Assembly: GCF_038396675.1 (NCBI RefSeq)
Contig: NC_088921.1
Coordinates: 17,671,001-17,735,000 of the forward strand
Source of the DNA: Hydra vulgaris
Taxonomy: Eukaryota > Cnidaria > Hydrozoa > Anthoathecata > Hydridae
Direction: 5' to 3'
DNA: 64,000 bases
Of this stretch, positions 33,591 through 46,548 are shown piece by piece (within the stretch, counting starts at the first letter, position 1; the number at the start of each line of letters is the position of its first letter). The position numbers were made by a program, and so were the translations under genes. Below the pieces are notes generated by a model. The model made no database searches. It saw nothing but the letters and a program-made list of their open reading frames with translations, and was not told where the DNA came from.

Positions 33591-33820
33591 ATTGAAAAAA
33601 GTAAATTGTTAAAATTAAACAACAATAAATTGCATATGCTAAAAGTAACTAAAATAAATTGTCTTACAAGTTGTAAGACAATTTATTTTCGTTACTTTTA
33701 GCTAACTAAAATAAAGTAACTAAAATAAATTGTCTTACAAGTTGTAAGACAATTTATTTTAGTTACTTTTAGCATATGCAATTTATTGTTGTTTAATTTT
33801 AACAATTTACTTTTTTCAAT
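33591..33820. repeat. Compound palindrome with 79-nt perfect arms
   Basis: 33591-33669 and 33742-33820 are exact inverted complements. Each arm ends in a smaller palindrome around TTACAAGTTGTAA, so the unit is a palindrome of palindromes. Confidence 0.9.
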
Positions 33821-33826
33821 AACTAT

Positions 33827-33848
33827 TATACTTAACGTTGCGGGAGAT
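33827..33848. repeat. Direct repeat, right copy
   Basis: TATACTTAACGTTGCGGGAG, as at 32731. Confidence 0.75.
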
Positions 33849-33873
33849 AATTTCTAAGTTTTTGAACGAGGGA

Positions 33874-34002
33874 TAAATTCTAAGTTTTTGAACAAATAAT
33901 TAGTAACTATCAGTGAAATCACTTTTAATATCTTGTAATACAAGATATTAAAAGTGATTTCACTGATAGTTACTAATTATTTGTTCAAAAACTTAGAATT
34001 TA
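33874..34002. repeat. Perfect 129-nt palindrome
   Basis: 64-nt arms around a single central A at 33938, from TAAATTCTAAGTTTTTGAAC to its complement. No mismatch. The partial outer phrase TTTCTAAGTTTTTGAAC occurs once more at 33851. Confidence 0.9.
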
Positions 34003-34470
34003 CCTTAACTAAACAATACTAAATCTTAAATCTTGAAAAAATTATAAGAGAAAAATTTAGAGAGAAAAAAATAATTTTCTCTTTAAAATTTATTGTCAAA
34101 TACCAGGCGCGGATCTCGGGTACGTCTAATACATTTGTAGACGTGCCAAAAAAATAAAATTGAATTCAAAAAAAAAGGTTACTATAATATTTTAAAATTA
34201 AGTATAAAAATAACTTTTTACTTAACGGTCTATTAAATCTAAATTAAATTTAAGTTTTATTATACTTTTGAAAAAATTCTGTTACACTTTTAAAAAATTT
34301 TCTTCTTGTTTAGAGTAAATATAATTGCTTCTTGTTTAGCGGTTTAAAAGAGCATTTAAAATAAATTGCAACAGTCATAGACTTAACTTAGCTATTTGTG
34401 CCTTGTACAAAAAGCAATAAGTCAAGTATCTTTTGGCACACTTTAATGAGGTATCATACTTTTTAAACTT
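34003..34470. other. AT-rich spacer; possible hAT-like end at ~34104
   Basis: CAGGCGCGGATCTCGG at ~34104 resembles hAT termini (CAGGnGCGGATCC). It may be the 5' end of the hAT relic that follows; no matching right end was found. Confidence 0.3.
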
Positions 34471-34477
34471 TTACCTA

Positions 34478-34960
34478 CCAGGCAACAAATCTTAGAGGAA
34501 CATCTTGAAAGTACTTTTCCGTTGGCTGTTATGAAAACAATGATAGCAATTTTGCAGAACTCGTTGGGTGGAAAAACTTTTGTTTTGGATACTTTTCAAA
34601 AACTTTGTTCCTACAAAAATGATATCAGAAGTTCAATTTTTTCGATATACTAGAAGGGCTTCATCATATCTTTTAGTAAATTTTATAGAAGAGAGTTACT
34701 GAATTCCCATGCTTTAACCTTGTGAGCTTCATTTATGCAAAGCCTTTTGGTTATATTTAAAAAAGGTGATATTCATTTTAACATTACTGAGTTGTTAAAA
34801 GGGATAAATTTTCCTGCTTGTGAAAACATTAAAAATTTACTTGCTACCTTTCCATTAACTTCATATGAATTTGAGTGGGCATATTATTTATTTTAGCGCC
34901 TAAAAAATTATATGGTTAAGCACCATAGTACAGTGCCAATAACACAGATTTAGTGTTATC
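34478..34960 (+). pseudogene. hAT transposase C-terminal relic (hATC, DUF4371-like type)
   Basis: The plus strand reads QQILEEHLESTFPLAVMKTM, then LDTFQKLCSYKNDIRSSIFS, and after stops LLVIFKKGDIHFN and ENIKNLLATFPLTSYEFEWAYYLF with RLKNYM. The last block corresponds to the hATC dimerisation motif, in which Phe-Pro-(Leu/Val)-(Thr/Ser)-Ser-x-Glu-x-(Glu/Arg) is followed by RLK. In-frame stops are at ~34645 and ~34720. Only the C-terminus is recognisable. Confidence 0.6.
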
Positions 34961-35924
34961 TTTCTTTATATATAAAATGCTATGCTGTAATTGTTATATT
35001 AACAAATACTTTTTTTTTGTTGAGTTTTTTCAGACTTTATGTATTTATCAGCAGGATTTAATAAAATGAAGGTTTTAAAACTTACTTTTTTTTTAACATA
35101 ATGGGGCATTTAGAATGCGTCTAAATACCTCTTTATATAACTTAAAATTGCATATTATAATATAAAAATATTTTACTATAATCTGTGTGATATTTTATAA
35201 TATATTTGTTACAATATAAATATAAAATTTTGCAATGAGTAGTTTAGTTATTTTTAATAATAGATTTGTAAATAATGTGTAAATATATAATTTTATAATC
35301 TAAAAGTAAAGTGCCCCAGTGATAACCTTGCGTATTTTTGATTGAAGAAAGGCTCTTAATAGAATAATTTATTATTAAGAATTGTATATTTGATTTATTT
35401 TTAATCTTAATAAATCATTGTTGCTTTTATTTTAAGAGTGTTCTTTTGAATATATATTTCTTTTTCACTGGTGGGCATTCCTGTAAATAGATTTATTTTT
35501 TGATACAGGAACAAATCGAGAAAACAACTAAATTAATTACGCATTTCTCAAACACAAACGTATTAAATTCTGCTTGACGTCCTTTATAGACGAATTCTTA
35601 CACCATCATGTAACAAATTGTGTCATCAAAAGAAATGTTTTAAAAATAGAAAAATAGAAAAGGTTTTGAAATAGTAAATCGAAATAGTACCACGAGCTCG
35701 TAAATTTTATATTTCACATTTGTTGCTAGTTCAATTTTATTATTATTTTTTTATACAAAAATTGCAAAATTGAAATAAAGTTTCAATTTCAAAATTTCAG
35801 CAAGAACAGCAACAAATATCGTTTAATTACAAAAGAACATTGTTCACAAGCCAGGGGTGGCGCCAGTATTTTTAGGTTTTCGAGATATACGTTGATTAAA
35901 TATTTTTTGTACTATTTTTAACTA
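34961..35924. other. AT-rich spacer, no gene
   Basis: No ORF or element seen. CAGGGGTGGCGCCAGTA at ~35853 looks hAT-end-like but is unpaired. Confidence 0.35.
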
Positions 35925-36105
35925 GACTTATATTCATCGAGAAATTTTAAGTTTTATATTATAATTTCTCAGTGTTCAAAAATTATGACCAAATAAAATT
36001 TGCAACCTCCTCAAGTTGAGTTGGCTTTAAACTTTTTACGGTCATATTTTTTGAACCCTTAAGTGTTTTACTATAAAATTTAAAATTTATTGATGAATAT
36101 AAGTC
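35925..36105. mobile_element. Small foldback MITE
   Basis: Imperfect inverted arms: GACTTATATTCATCGAGAAA to TTCAAAAATTATGACC (35925-35988) pair with GGTCATATTTTTTGAAC to ATTGATGAATATAAGTC (36041-36105). 181 bp, no ORF. Confidence 0.65.
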
Positions 36106-36529
36106 CTAATATAAGAATATTAACTTGTAGCTCTCTCGTTTGGGGCAGGAGGGGGAGAAGGGGAGAAAGGCTGAAATTTTAGAGCTTTTTTGTATAATAT
36201 TTATCGGGTCCGGATTCATTACGTCTTTTTAACTTGCAATTTTAACTATAGCATGAAAGGATTTTTTGTTCTCACGTCGATTTTAAAAAATGGATTTCGT
36301 ATACGTTAAGGATAATAAAACAACTTTTAGCCAGTTAAACGTCTAACGTAAATATACTATTCTATACTTTTTTTATAATCTTAAACTACCAAATAAACTT
36401 GACGTTACCTTTTTAAAAATATCGCATTTTATAAAATGCATGTAAATATACTAGCAAAAATAAACTCAACTCAATTAAAATACTTGCAAGTGTTAAATAC
36501 AAAACAAAACAATTATCTTTTGATGCTAC
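36106..36529. other. Spacer with a G-rich patch
   Basis: G-rich purine stretch at 36137-36170. No gene. Confidence 0.35.
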
Positions 36530-37904
36530 AGAAAATGTTCGTTCGGAATTTGTAGATGTTGGTTTAATCGTTATTAACGCTTGATACAATTTTTCTAAAT
36601 ATACAGTTCTTTTTTTAGTTTTTTAAAATAATAAAAATTCTTTTTTAATATCAGCTAATTTATCTTCGCAACTTGGCAAAATTGAACATTTCTAATATCT
36701 TATGTAGTTCTTCCTCCAGTGTTAATGGTAATGTGTTTCCTGTAGTATTTTTGTTATTTTCAGCGGAATACCCCTGTTCATGTGTGTTTTGCTGTTCTTC
36801 AATCTCACTAAATAATTTCTTCAGTAAATCTGTAGTAAATATTTGTATTTTCTTTGAAGGCATAGTACCATTTACAAGAGAATCTAATAGCTCTTCTATT
36901 TCTTGGTTTTTACAGCTATTTATTCGAGTTTTCATTGTCATTAATAGCTCTCTACTTAAATTACCATTGGATTCTTTTAATTTTCTTAACATAAAATTAA
37001 TTGCTAATCCGGCTGTTGCAAGATTAGCATCGTCTCTGCTAAGAGCTTCAACAGGTAATTCAATAGGCTTTAGAGTATTTTCCAATTCATTTAATAATTC
37101 AATATTAATATTTTCTATTAAATGTACACTTCCAATATCTTGCAGAGCTTCTTTGATAATATAAAATAGTTTTAAAAATATAGATATCATTTCGATCATT
37201 GAGTTCCAACGAGTTCTTACGTCTAACACTAGCTGAAGTTCATTACTTAAAACTATTTTGATCTTTTCTTGCAAAATATTGTTTCTTACAGAAGAACTAT
37301 TAAAAAATTTAACATTTATACGAAGACTTTTTATATTTTCTTCTACATTGTCTAAATTTGTTAATTCAACTTGTCCGTACTCTTCAACATCACCGTCGCT
37401 CTCGTTAGAATAATAATTTTCATCTTGATCATCATTATTTTCATCTTGACCATGATCATTTCTATCTCCATCAACGTCATCATCATCTTGCAAGACGTTA
37501 ATAATTTTCTGTTTATACAGTACATCACAAACAGCTAAGTGTATAGTGTGATTCAAACACAAATTATAGAGACTATGAGATTCTCGTCCAAATTATATCA
37601 TTACACTTGCACCGTCGCCTTTCGACTTTAGGAAGATTACAAATTGATTTTACTAAACTTCCACAATAAAACTAGACTTTTTAATTGCCCTAACTGATAT
37701 ACCATCAAGAGCGGCCATTATAGAGACAATTTCTTCTAAAGGCTTTCTTGCGACGGAAACGAAAGTGTTGATAGTTTTAAATCGTTTGGTGCCAGAATTT
37801 TCTCCTATGTCTTTCCGTGTTGGTAATGAAATTCCATGTTTAACTTTTAAATGTTTAATTATTGATGAAGTATTCCATCTTTGTTTGATATTACCGTTGA
37901 ACAC
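36530..37904 (-). pseudogene. BED-type hAT transposase, broken
   Basis: From 37904: the second half of a BED finger (WNTSSIIKHLKVKHG, with the HxxxxH step), a linker, then GDGASVM and FGRESHSLYN (37620-37570, one TAA between) and CLNHTIHLAVCDVLY, an acidic low-complexity loop (~37500-37380), LVLDVRTRWNSMIEM at ~37215 (the RW motif of hAT proteins), and a helical part to a stop at 36660. Beyond a frame break, 36640-36540 encodes EKLYQALITIKPTSTNSERT and FSVASK, the hATC motif. All typical hAT parts except the start of the BED finger are present, but at least three lesions break the ORF. Confidence 0.8.
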
Positions 37905-39960
<2,056 letters not shown>

Positions 39961-40241
39961 AATATACATACATTGTAATATGGGCTAATTGTTCGATTTT
40001 TGAAATCTCTTCCCAATCCACTTCTAAAGAGGGGAGGGGGTTAGAAGTTGTTTAAAAAAATCAGATATACCCAAATAATTTTTGTTTCTTCGGGCCTGAC
40101 ATTTACATATTAAATTTAAATCTATATTGTAAAAAAAATCTAATTTGCGATGACCAGTTAAACACCAACTCAAATAAAACAAGTTGATGACGCAATTAAA
40201 AAACTTTTTGAAGCTGAATGTAAGTTATATTATTTACTTTC

Positions 40242-40622
40242 TCAAAGAACAGTCATTTCATGTTGATTTAAGATAAATTTTGAGATAGGTAGCGCATTCA
40301 AATCCATTGCCTGTTTGAGGGCACTTCTGGGTAACACTTCAGGTAATACTCTGATGTATGTGGGCAGTGTTTGTGGTGGGGCATTGGAAAAGGAATTTTT
40401 TTCACGTATATCAAAAAGGGTAGTTCTATCATATTTAGGGTCAAATATAGTCAACATGCGGGTATACCAGTAGTGTAAAGACGGGCTCCCTTCCGCATGA
40501 GTGCTAATAGGGGTTGTTAAATAATCATTGATTTTTTTGATTTCTTTTTTTTTGTTGAGCAGAAATCGGTTAGTGGCCATAATGAAACATTTTCGGGGGA
40601 GGGGGATTCGGGAAAAGGGCAT
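40242..40622 (-). CDS. Orphan ORF, 126 aa, unknown
   Basis: An open frame of non-repetitive composition (PSLHYWYTRMLTIFDPKYDR, TLPTYIRVLPEVLPRSALKQ) with no motif I recognise. Several Pro and Tyr residues and few low-complexity runs make it more protein-like than the surrounding chance ORFs. It could be an exon of a transposon or host gene. There is no neighbouring exon or clear splice site that I can defend. Confidence 0.3.
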   Translation of the reverse strand: MPFSRIPLPRKCFIMATNRFLLNKKKEIKKINDYLTTPISTHAEGSPSLHYWYTRMLTIFDPKYDRTTLFDIREKNSFSNAPPQTLPTYIRVLPEVLPRSALKQAMDLNALPISKFILNQHEMTVL

Positions 40623-40659
40623 AATTTCTAAGCTATGGGTAATTCATGCATGTGTAATA

Positions 40660-41277
40660 GGGTGGAGCGACTTTGAAAATTTTTGAAATTTGATTTGCCT
40701 GACCAGCAAATTAATATCTTTTGGTGAAAAAAGAACCTTACTCTTTTTTTTTTAGTTTAGATGAGTTCTTGAGGTTCCTCTTTGGATTCTAAATTTTTGA
40801 TGGGTCCTAATATTGTTTAAATTTTTTTTTTCTAAACTATATCAACTTGATACTTAAAAGAAGCAAAATAATATGCTGATTTTGAAAATAATATTTGTTT
40901 TTATTAAAAAATTAAAATTAAAAAAGTAGAGTTGTTTTTTGCATTAAAAACCCCCGTCCTCAACAAAACGGGGGTTTTAAGGTATATTTTTGCAAGTATT
41001 TTTTTCACTAAAAATTTTTTTTAATAAAACTATTATTTATGAAACAAGCCTTTTTTTCTGCTTTTTTTGAGTCCAAGGTTGATATGGTTTAGAAAAAAAA
41101 AAATTCAAAAATATTAGGACCTGTCAAGAACTTAAATTCCAAAGAGGACCCTCAAGATCTCATCAAATTCAAAAAATATTTTTTTACTTTTATCTTATAA
41201 TTAATAGACTTTGATTCGTGTCTCAGTAATATTGGTTTTTAAACTCTTTTTTTTTTGCTATGAAAATCGCTCCACCC
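40660..41277. mobile_element. Foldback MITE, TIR GGGTGGAGCGA, TA target duplication
   Basis: 618 bp between TA dinucleotides (40658-40659 and 41278-41279). The ends are GGGTGGAGCGA and its complement. Imperfect complementarity continues over most of each half (GGTTCCTCTTTGGA with TCCAAAGAGGACCC, GGTCCTAATATT with AATATTAGGACC, TTTTTCTAAACTATATCAAC with GTTGATATGGTTTAGAAAAA). The centre is a GC hairpin AAAACCCCCGT/ACGGGGGTTTT at 40947-40978. No coding capacity. Confidence 0.85.
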
Positions 41278-41535
41278 TAATGTGTAAATCTTGACTAAGT
41301 CACTACTCATTAAAGCGCACTTTTTTGCTAGTTTTTTTTCTTTGTATTTGCTTTTTCAATCAAGTATTTTGTTATGGTAACATGACGCAACATAACTGGT
41401 ATCCGCAAGGACATCGACTGCTAAAACAGTTTTCAAAAATTTATAAGCCTTTAAACAATTTTTTTTTCCTTAATTATTATTATTATCCGTATATTAAAAT
41501 TTACAATGAAATAAATCGTGTTAATAAATGAGAGA

Positions 41536-42535
41536 GCTGGAGCAAGCAGAAGATATAAACTGTCTCATCATCGAGCCCCATTTACATTGAAAAAATCGTC
41601 AGTTTATATACAAATAAAAAAAGTAGCTAAGTACATAATAAGAATTTTACACACGTTAGTTACTATATAAATATTAGTGTTGAAATATAACGCAATATAT
41701 TAAAGATTAACAACAACATAAGATTAGTAAAGTTTTTTAACAAAAAAAATTAAATAAAAATAAAACTGCAACAAAAGAGAAGTAGTGTCAATAACTATTT
41801 TTTTAAATAATTTATATTATTTTTATATTTATTTTAAAAGAGATATTTTAAATCAAAATCATTTTGGTAATAAGAGACTCTTAGATTCTTTCCTGAATTG
41901 TTCCAAGGAGATGTTTTGAATGTTTTCTTTTTTGTAATACATTTTGAAAAGTGTTTCCATAGAAACGGTCCATGATATTCGATTTGGTAAGAACTTAGTT
42001 TTAAATTACTTTTTGGTACAATAAAGTTGTTAATTGAAAATTTAGCATGATACCTGTGCGAGATTTCACTAAAGTAAGTCTGAAATATAATAGAAGAAAG
42101 CCCATGTTTTATTTTAAACATGAATTGTAGAACTTGGTGTATATTAAGTTTATAGATACTTAGGGCACCAAGCTTCCTTAAAAGAGGTTCGCAATGAAAA
42201 GCTCTGTGTGCACCAAATACAATCCTGCGTGTTTTTGCTTACTATAAAGTTTTTTTAATTTACTATAATTAGTACTACCCCATACAATATTACAGTAAGA
42301 GATAAAACTATAAATAAATAAAAAGTATGTTTTTTTCAAGGAAGCAGTGTTAAGATATGGTTTAGTTTTATATAAGATGGAAATATTTATTGAGATTTTA
42401 TTTTCTATGTATTTTATATGTGGTTTCTATGACAAATTGTCATCTAGTATTACTCCTAAAAAATTAACGATTGGTTTCCTTTTGATAAATGTTTTATTGA
42501 TTAAAAGTTTAGGTAATTTTAGAGGTATTTAATTT
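41536..42535 (-). pseudogene. CR1-like LINE fragment: RT C-terminus and 3' UTR
   Basis: Minus strand, 5' to 3': FIKRKPIVNFLGVILDDNLS (~42480), SFISYCNIVWGSTNYSKLKK (~42280), then out of frame IKHGLSSIIFQTYFSEISHR and FLWKHFSKC to 41834. The 3' UTR has GGAGCAAGCAGAAGATATAA at 41537 and GTCTCATCATCGAGCCCCAT, shared with 29.8 and 62.8 kb. Several frame breaks; 5'-truncated. Confidence 0.75.
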
Positions 42536-42539
42536 TTAG

Positions 42540-43590
42540 TTAATTTTGAAAAATTTGATATAATTTATATAATTAAAGGAGTGTTTATAAGATATAATCT
42601 TTTTATGCGTTTTATATTATATATAATCTATATAAAAAAAAGATGGTAAGGAAAGCTATTCAATCTTATCCTATAGTTTGTTTATCTTTATATTTTGTTA
42701 TCTACTTATTTTATTGTTTTTGTATGGTGCGATAATTTTAGCCATGGTTGCCTTTAATGAACCAGCGGATCGATATTGACTTGTTTACTCATAGACCATT
42801 GTTTATTCATTTGTTTAGTATGACTAGAGCGTGAGTTATTGTTCACTCAATGCTCCACAATGCACGTCGGATCAGCGCTCGCTGACTATGTGCTCGGATC
42901 TAAAATCTCACTCCATAGCACATCATTAAACACCAGCACAGGGCAGAAGCTTTTTTGACTAAGAGTGATGGCTTGTGGCCTACGTTGACTAATGTGTGCA
43001 TTCGATCAATTGAAATCCATTCTGTAGGTCTTACGTCTGGCTCTGATGTGCTAGCCAATAAGCGCAAGGAGTGAGTGTGTTTAGCTTTCTATTCACCCGA
43101 TTTAAAAGTGAACGAAAACATAACGAGACCATACGAGACGACCAAACGGTACATATCAATGCACTACACCATCACACCTGTAGACATCAACAGCCTCTAA
43201 AATCAATATATCAAATATTTATTCTTTGTTGCATATGTTCAACACTCAGAGTGACTAGAGCGTTAGACATTAAATTGATCCGATATCAGAACAGGTATGT
43301 TTTTTCGCAAAGCTTAAGACTTATCTTGGAGAAGGAAAGCTTGGATATAAAACTCTCAATTTCATTGTAGGAGGAGCTTGTAAACCTGGTCTGGAAATCT
43401 TCTGGTAGTATAACAATAAAAAAATAAATCAGTGCTAATCTGAATAACAAGTTAACACCAGGAAAATCATCTGGTTTTAAAAATTGCCTAACCTCGCTCA
43501 TAATCTATTATAATCATACTAATGAAAATGAAAATGTTTGACTTTTTTTTAAACATCTTCGCTTCTAACAAGGCTTCAAGCAACCACTAA
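42540..43590. other. Spacer with a GC-richer block, no gene identified
   Basis: 42820-43080 is less AT-rich and contains TGACTAGAGCGTGAG, echoed by GTGACTAGAGCGTTAG at 43250. It may be a decayed short repeat. I see no A/B box. Confidence 0.35.
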
Positions 43591-43595
43591 TTAAA

Positions 43596-44116
43596 GTTGG
43601 AAGTTACTGGAGGAGAAAAGATGAAGATTGTGGAGCAAGATAACAATTGACGGATACCACGAGAATGAATTTTAGTAGATGGCACAAGAGACGCTAGCTC
43701 TTTAGAGCAGTGCCCATTATAGAATTTGTAGAAAAGTAAAAGAGAAGCAACATTACGACGATGTGAAAACGGCTAGAGGTTGGCTGCAAGAGCAAGTCCA
43801 ACTATGTTTACAATGCGTTTTTGCACCTTGTCTAAAAGGGAAAGAACATCATTAGAAGATCCACCCCAGATAAGGCAATAGTACTCCATACAAAGCCGGA
43901 TTTGAGATTTATAGAGATAGATAATAGAATCCGAAAGAAGCAACTTATTTAATATATGTTTTCTAAGAAATATCGGAAGTATGAGTTAATCCTAGAAGAT
44001 GAAGAGTAGATGACTCATCCAGTACATCACCGTTCATAAATATAGGAAGATCTAAACTATTGTGATAACGGTTGGCAAGAAAAAATTGAGTTTTATTTGT
44101 ATTGACGTTCACCAGC
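43596..44116 (-). pseudogene. Jockey/CR1-type LINE: RT thumb region fragment
   Basis: The minus strand reads NVNTNKTQFFLANRYHNSLD, LPIFMNGDVLDESSTLHLLG, then with frame changes SNPALYGVLLPYLGW and LSPFRQGAKTHCKHSWTC-like segments. These are the post-catalytic RT blocks (NxxKTQ, LLG, Y-x-WG) of a non-LTR element. No catalytic box remains. Confidence 0.65.
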
Positions 44117-44439
44117 CACTGTGTGCCCCGGCTGGTAGTCAGGTTTTCCTAACTCTGTGGTAGCTCTCAGAAAAGCTCATTCCATCAACAGCTGAAAAAT
44201 ATCAAAGTATTAACAGTGCCATGTTTCGCATGGATGGTGTCCCTGTTTGTACTTTTGGTGTTCATTGCGGAGGCCACATTTGGAGCCCTTTGTTACGGCA
44301 TAGAGTTCATTAATAGTAATGAGGCAATTGCTTGGGCTATTAAACAGTGTACTGAGTACAGTCAATACTTGAAGTCAAGTTCGTAACATATTTAAAAGTG
44401 AATAAAGTACTAAAAACTATAAAACAAAAAAAACCATTA

Positions 44440-45110
44440 TCATTCACTAATATATGTGGTCTTCGAAGTGAGTTTTCTTCTGTGTAGTCTTATCTTTTGC
44501 AAAGTTCACCAGACCTACTTGCTCTATTTGAAATATATTTGAGTTCGGCAGTCTCATCTTGCAATCTTAGTGTTGATGGTTATCTTCCTTTAATTCGCAA
44601 AGACTCCAATAGTCACATACTTGGCCTGGGCATTTACATTTGTAAGAATTCACCCATTTGTCGTGAAACTAGGTTTGAATCCACAGACTATTCTTTCATG
44701 TGCTTTCGTTTAGCGTCACTTCACTCTATCGCCTTTCTATTTGTTCTATATTTCTCTCCTTCATCTCAAGACTGCACTCTTTTTGATGTTATTTTTGATC
44801 AAATTGACCAAGCCCTCTCTCTTCATCCATCAGCTAATATAGTTGTTTTCGGTGACTTTAATGCTCACCACTCTGAATGGCTTGGCTCTAGTGTCAGTGA
44901 TTCTGCAGGCATTAAAGCCCACAACTTTTGCCTTTCTCAATCCCAACTCAAATAGTCAACTTTTCAACTCGCTTTCCAGACAACCCGATTCATTAACCAT
45001 CTCTACTTGACTTACGTCTTGTTTCTGATCCTAGTCAGTGCTCAGTTTCTCCACATTCACCCTTAGGTGCTTCTGATCACAGTTTGATCTCTCTAAAATT
45101 ATATCACAGT
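44440..45110 (+). pseudogene. Jockey/CR1-type LINE: endonuclease domain, opposite orientation
   Basis: TNICGLRSEFSSV at ~44450 (one stop), LLALFEIYLSSAVSSCNLSV (the Glu motif ETxLS decayed to EIYLS), LGLGIYICKNSP, FLFVLYFSPSS, IVVFGDFNAHHSEW (catalytic GDFNAHH) and, after a frame change, DLRLVSDPSQCSVS-like and GASDHSLISLKL (the SDH motif, ~45075). It is a nearly full APE domain, lightly damaged, and reads away from the RT piece at 43.6-44.1 kb. Confidence 0.75.
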
Positions 45111-45140
45111 TTGATCTCTCTAAAATTATACATTTTGTAC
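45080..45140. repeat. ~30-bp direct duplication
   Basis: ATCACAGTTTGATCTCTCTA followed by AAATTATA occurs twice in tandem at the end of the endonuclease fragment. Confidence 0.8.
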
Positions 45141-45349
45141 ACTTTTTGATAATTGCTGAATATAATCCTTTAAAATTTCTTCATTACCATTGCTCGAGAT
45201 TTTTTTAAGTTTAGCATAAACTTACTTATACTTTGTGGGTGTATTTGTAAAAATAAGTTAAATCAGGTCCAAGAAAGATTTTAGACTCTTTTACTTTTTT
45301 TCCTGAATTAGATAGTTATTCATAATATGACGTAAATATGTGTAGTTAT

Positions 45350-45524
45350 TTTAGGTGCTCCCAGAAGTCCTTACCGTCTTATCACAGAGCACCGTGGGAG
45401 AGCATTTAACAAGAAGTTCACACCTTCTTCCGTAACAAAGTTGATTGTTGGGCTAGAGCTGGCGTCGAACCTGGAACCTCTGGATTCTTAGCCAGAACTC
45501 TAACCACTGCGCCACGGCTGCTCT
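45350..45524 (-). mobile_element. tRNA-derived SINE
   Basis: On the minus strand the head carries a polymerase III A box (TGGCGCAGTGGTTAGAG) and B box (GGTTCGACGCC) about 35 nt apart, with an anticodon-arm-like TCTGG...CCAGA between them. The loop reads CTAAGAAT, suggesting a Leu-type tRNA ancestor. The ~100-nt body contains GAAGAAGGTGTGAACTTCTT and CCCACGGTGCTCTGTGATAA. It lies against the pogo exon, and its head supplies the last codons of that open frame. The family is not identified. Confidence 0.7.
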
Positions 45525-45790
45525 TAAATCTTCATTACCGATTGGAAATCCAAAACTACTCAATTGAATGGTACACTTTACAAAAGCAGCCCCCTCGAAT
45601 TTGGAAAAGAAGTATAGTTTACCAGGTTTTAAGTTGTATTTTCCTTTTAATTTGTAAGAAATTGTTCTTTGACTGATGCCATATTTAGCAGCAGCTTGCT
45701 TTTGTGTCATCTTTTTACTTTTTACATTTGGATAGGTCATTATTTGTATAGTCTTTGTATTTTTTGGCTTTGTAACAACTTGGCATCTGG
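45525..45790 (-). pseudogene. Pogo/Tigger-type transposase, N-terminal psq helix-turn-helix exon
   Basis: The minus strand reads VKSKKMTQKQAAAKYGISQR, TISYKLKGKYN, KPGK, then AAFVKCTIQLSSFGFPIGNEDLR, the psq/CENP-B-N DNA-binding domain and start of the second HTH of pogo-family transposases. A possible acceptor (TTTTTCCAG) lies at ~45788. The frame then enters the SINE at ~45524, so the gene is cut. The catalytic DDE part is missing here. Confidence 0.65.
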
Positions 45791-46239
45791 AAAAATCATG
45801 AATGTTATTTTTGAATAAACAAAAAAAGTTAATAAAAACAATAAAAATATATTTAACAACTTTACTTGTATATAAATTTACTTCAAGTTTTAAAAAGTTT
45901 TTAGATGAATAAAGACAATTATTTTGCATATTGTGCAAAGTTATCCCAATTTAGTCCAAAACAGCAATTTATTTAAAAAATTTAGTAATTTTGCTTCACT
46001 TATACTGACAATCGCATTAAAACATAAAATAATTCAAATTAATATTATGATGAGCATGTTATACTGTTTACTTACCGTAGAATTCTGATCTGCTTAACAG
46101 ATAAAAGTTGCAAGAAATTATTTGCGTGACTTTTTTCTATGTTTAAGTAAAATTACTTGGGTAGAAAGAAATCTCGTTAAAATGACTTTTTTTTGTATTA
46201 AAACTAGAATAAACAGCTGACATCAAAAGTGCAAAAGTG

Positions 46240-46299
46240 CAACGAAGAATCTGGTTTGATGTTTCGTTCAAACGCAAAATCAAACCAGATTCTTCGTTG
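46240..46299. repeat. Hairpin, 21-bp perfect stem, 18-nt loop
   Basis: CAACGAAGAATCTGGTTTGA T and its complement. Confidence 0.85.
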
Positions 46300-46548
46300 T
46301 TTTTTTTTTAATCACGTCAAATCTGGGACAATCCAATACAAAACTTTTTTTTTAGTTTTAGCATAGGCTTTAGATGTTACAAAATGTTAAACCAATTAAT
46401 TAAAGAGCATATAATTAATCTTTACAAAAATTATTTATCACTTACAGGTTTATGTATGACACTGCTTTCTTTGCTTCAGTGAAATATGAAGTAGTTTCTT
46501 ACTTGTCTTAGTTTGAGTACTTACATTCAAATATAATATTGGTTCTAC

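Noticed and set aside
36673-37164. 163-aa plus-strand ORF
   Set aside because: Antisense shadow of the hAT transposase pseudogene.
40947-40978. Transcription terminator
   Set aside because: The CCCCCG/CGGGGG hairpin is the centre of a foldback MITE; an intrinsic terminator is not expected in this genome.
45453-45523. A functional tRNA-Leu gene on the minus strand
   Set aside because: A and B boxes are present, but the anticodon loop appears one base too long, acceptor-stem pairing is absent and a SINE body follows directly.
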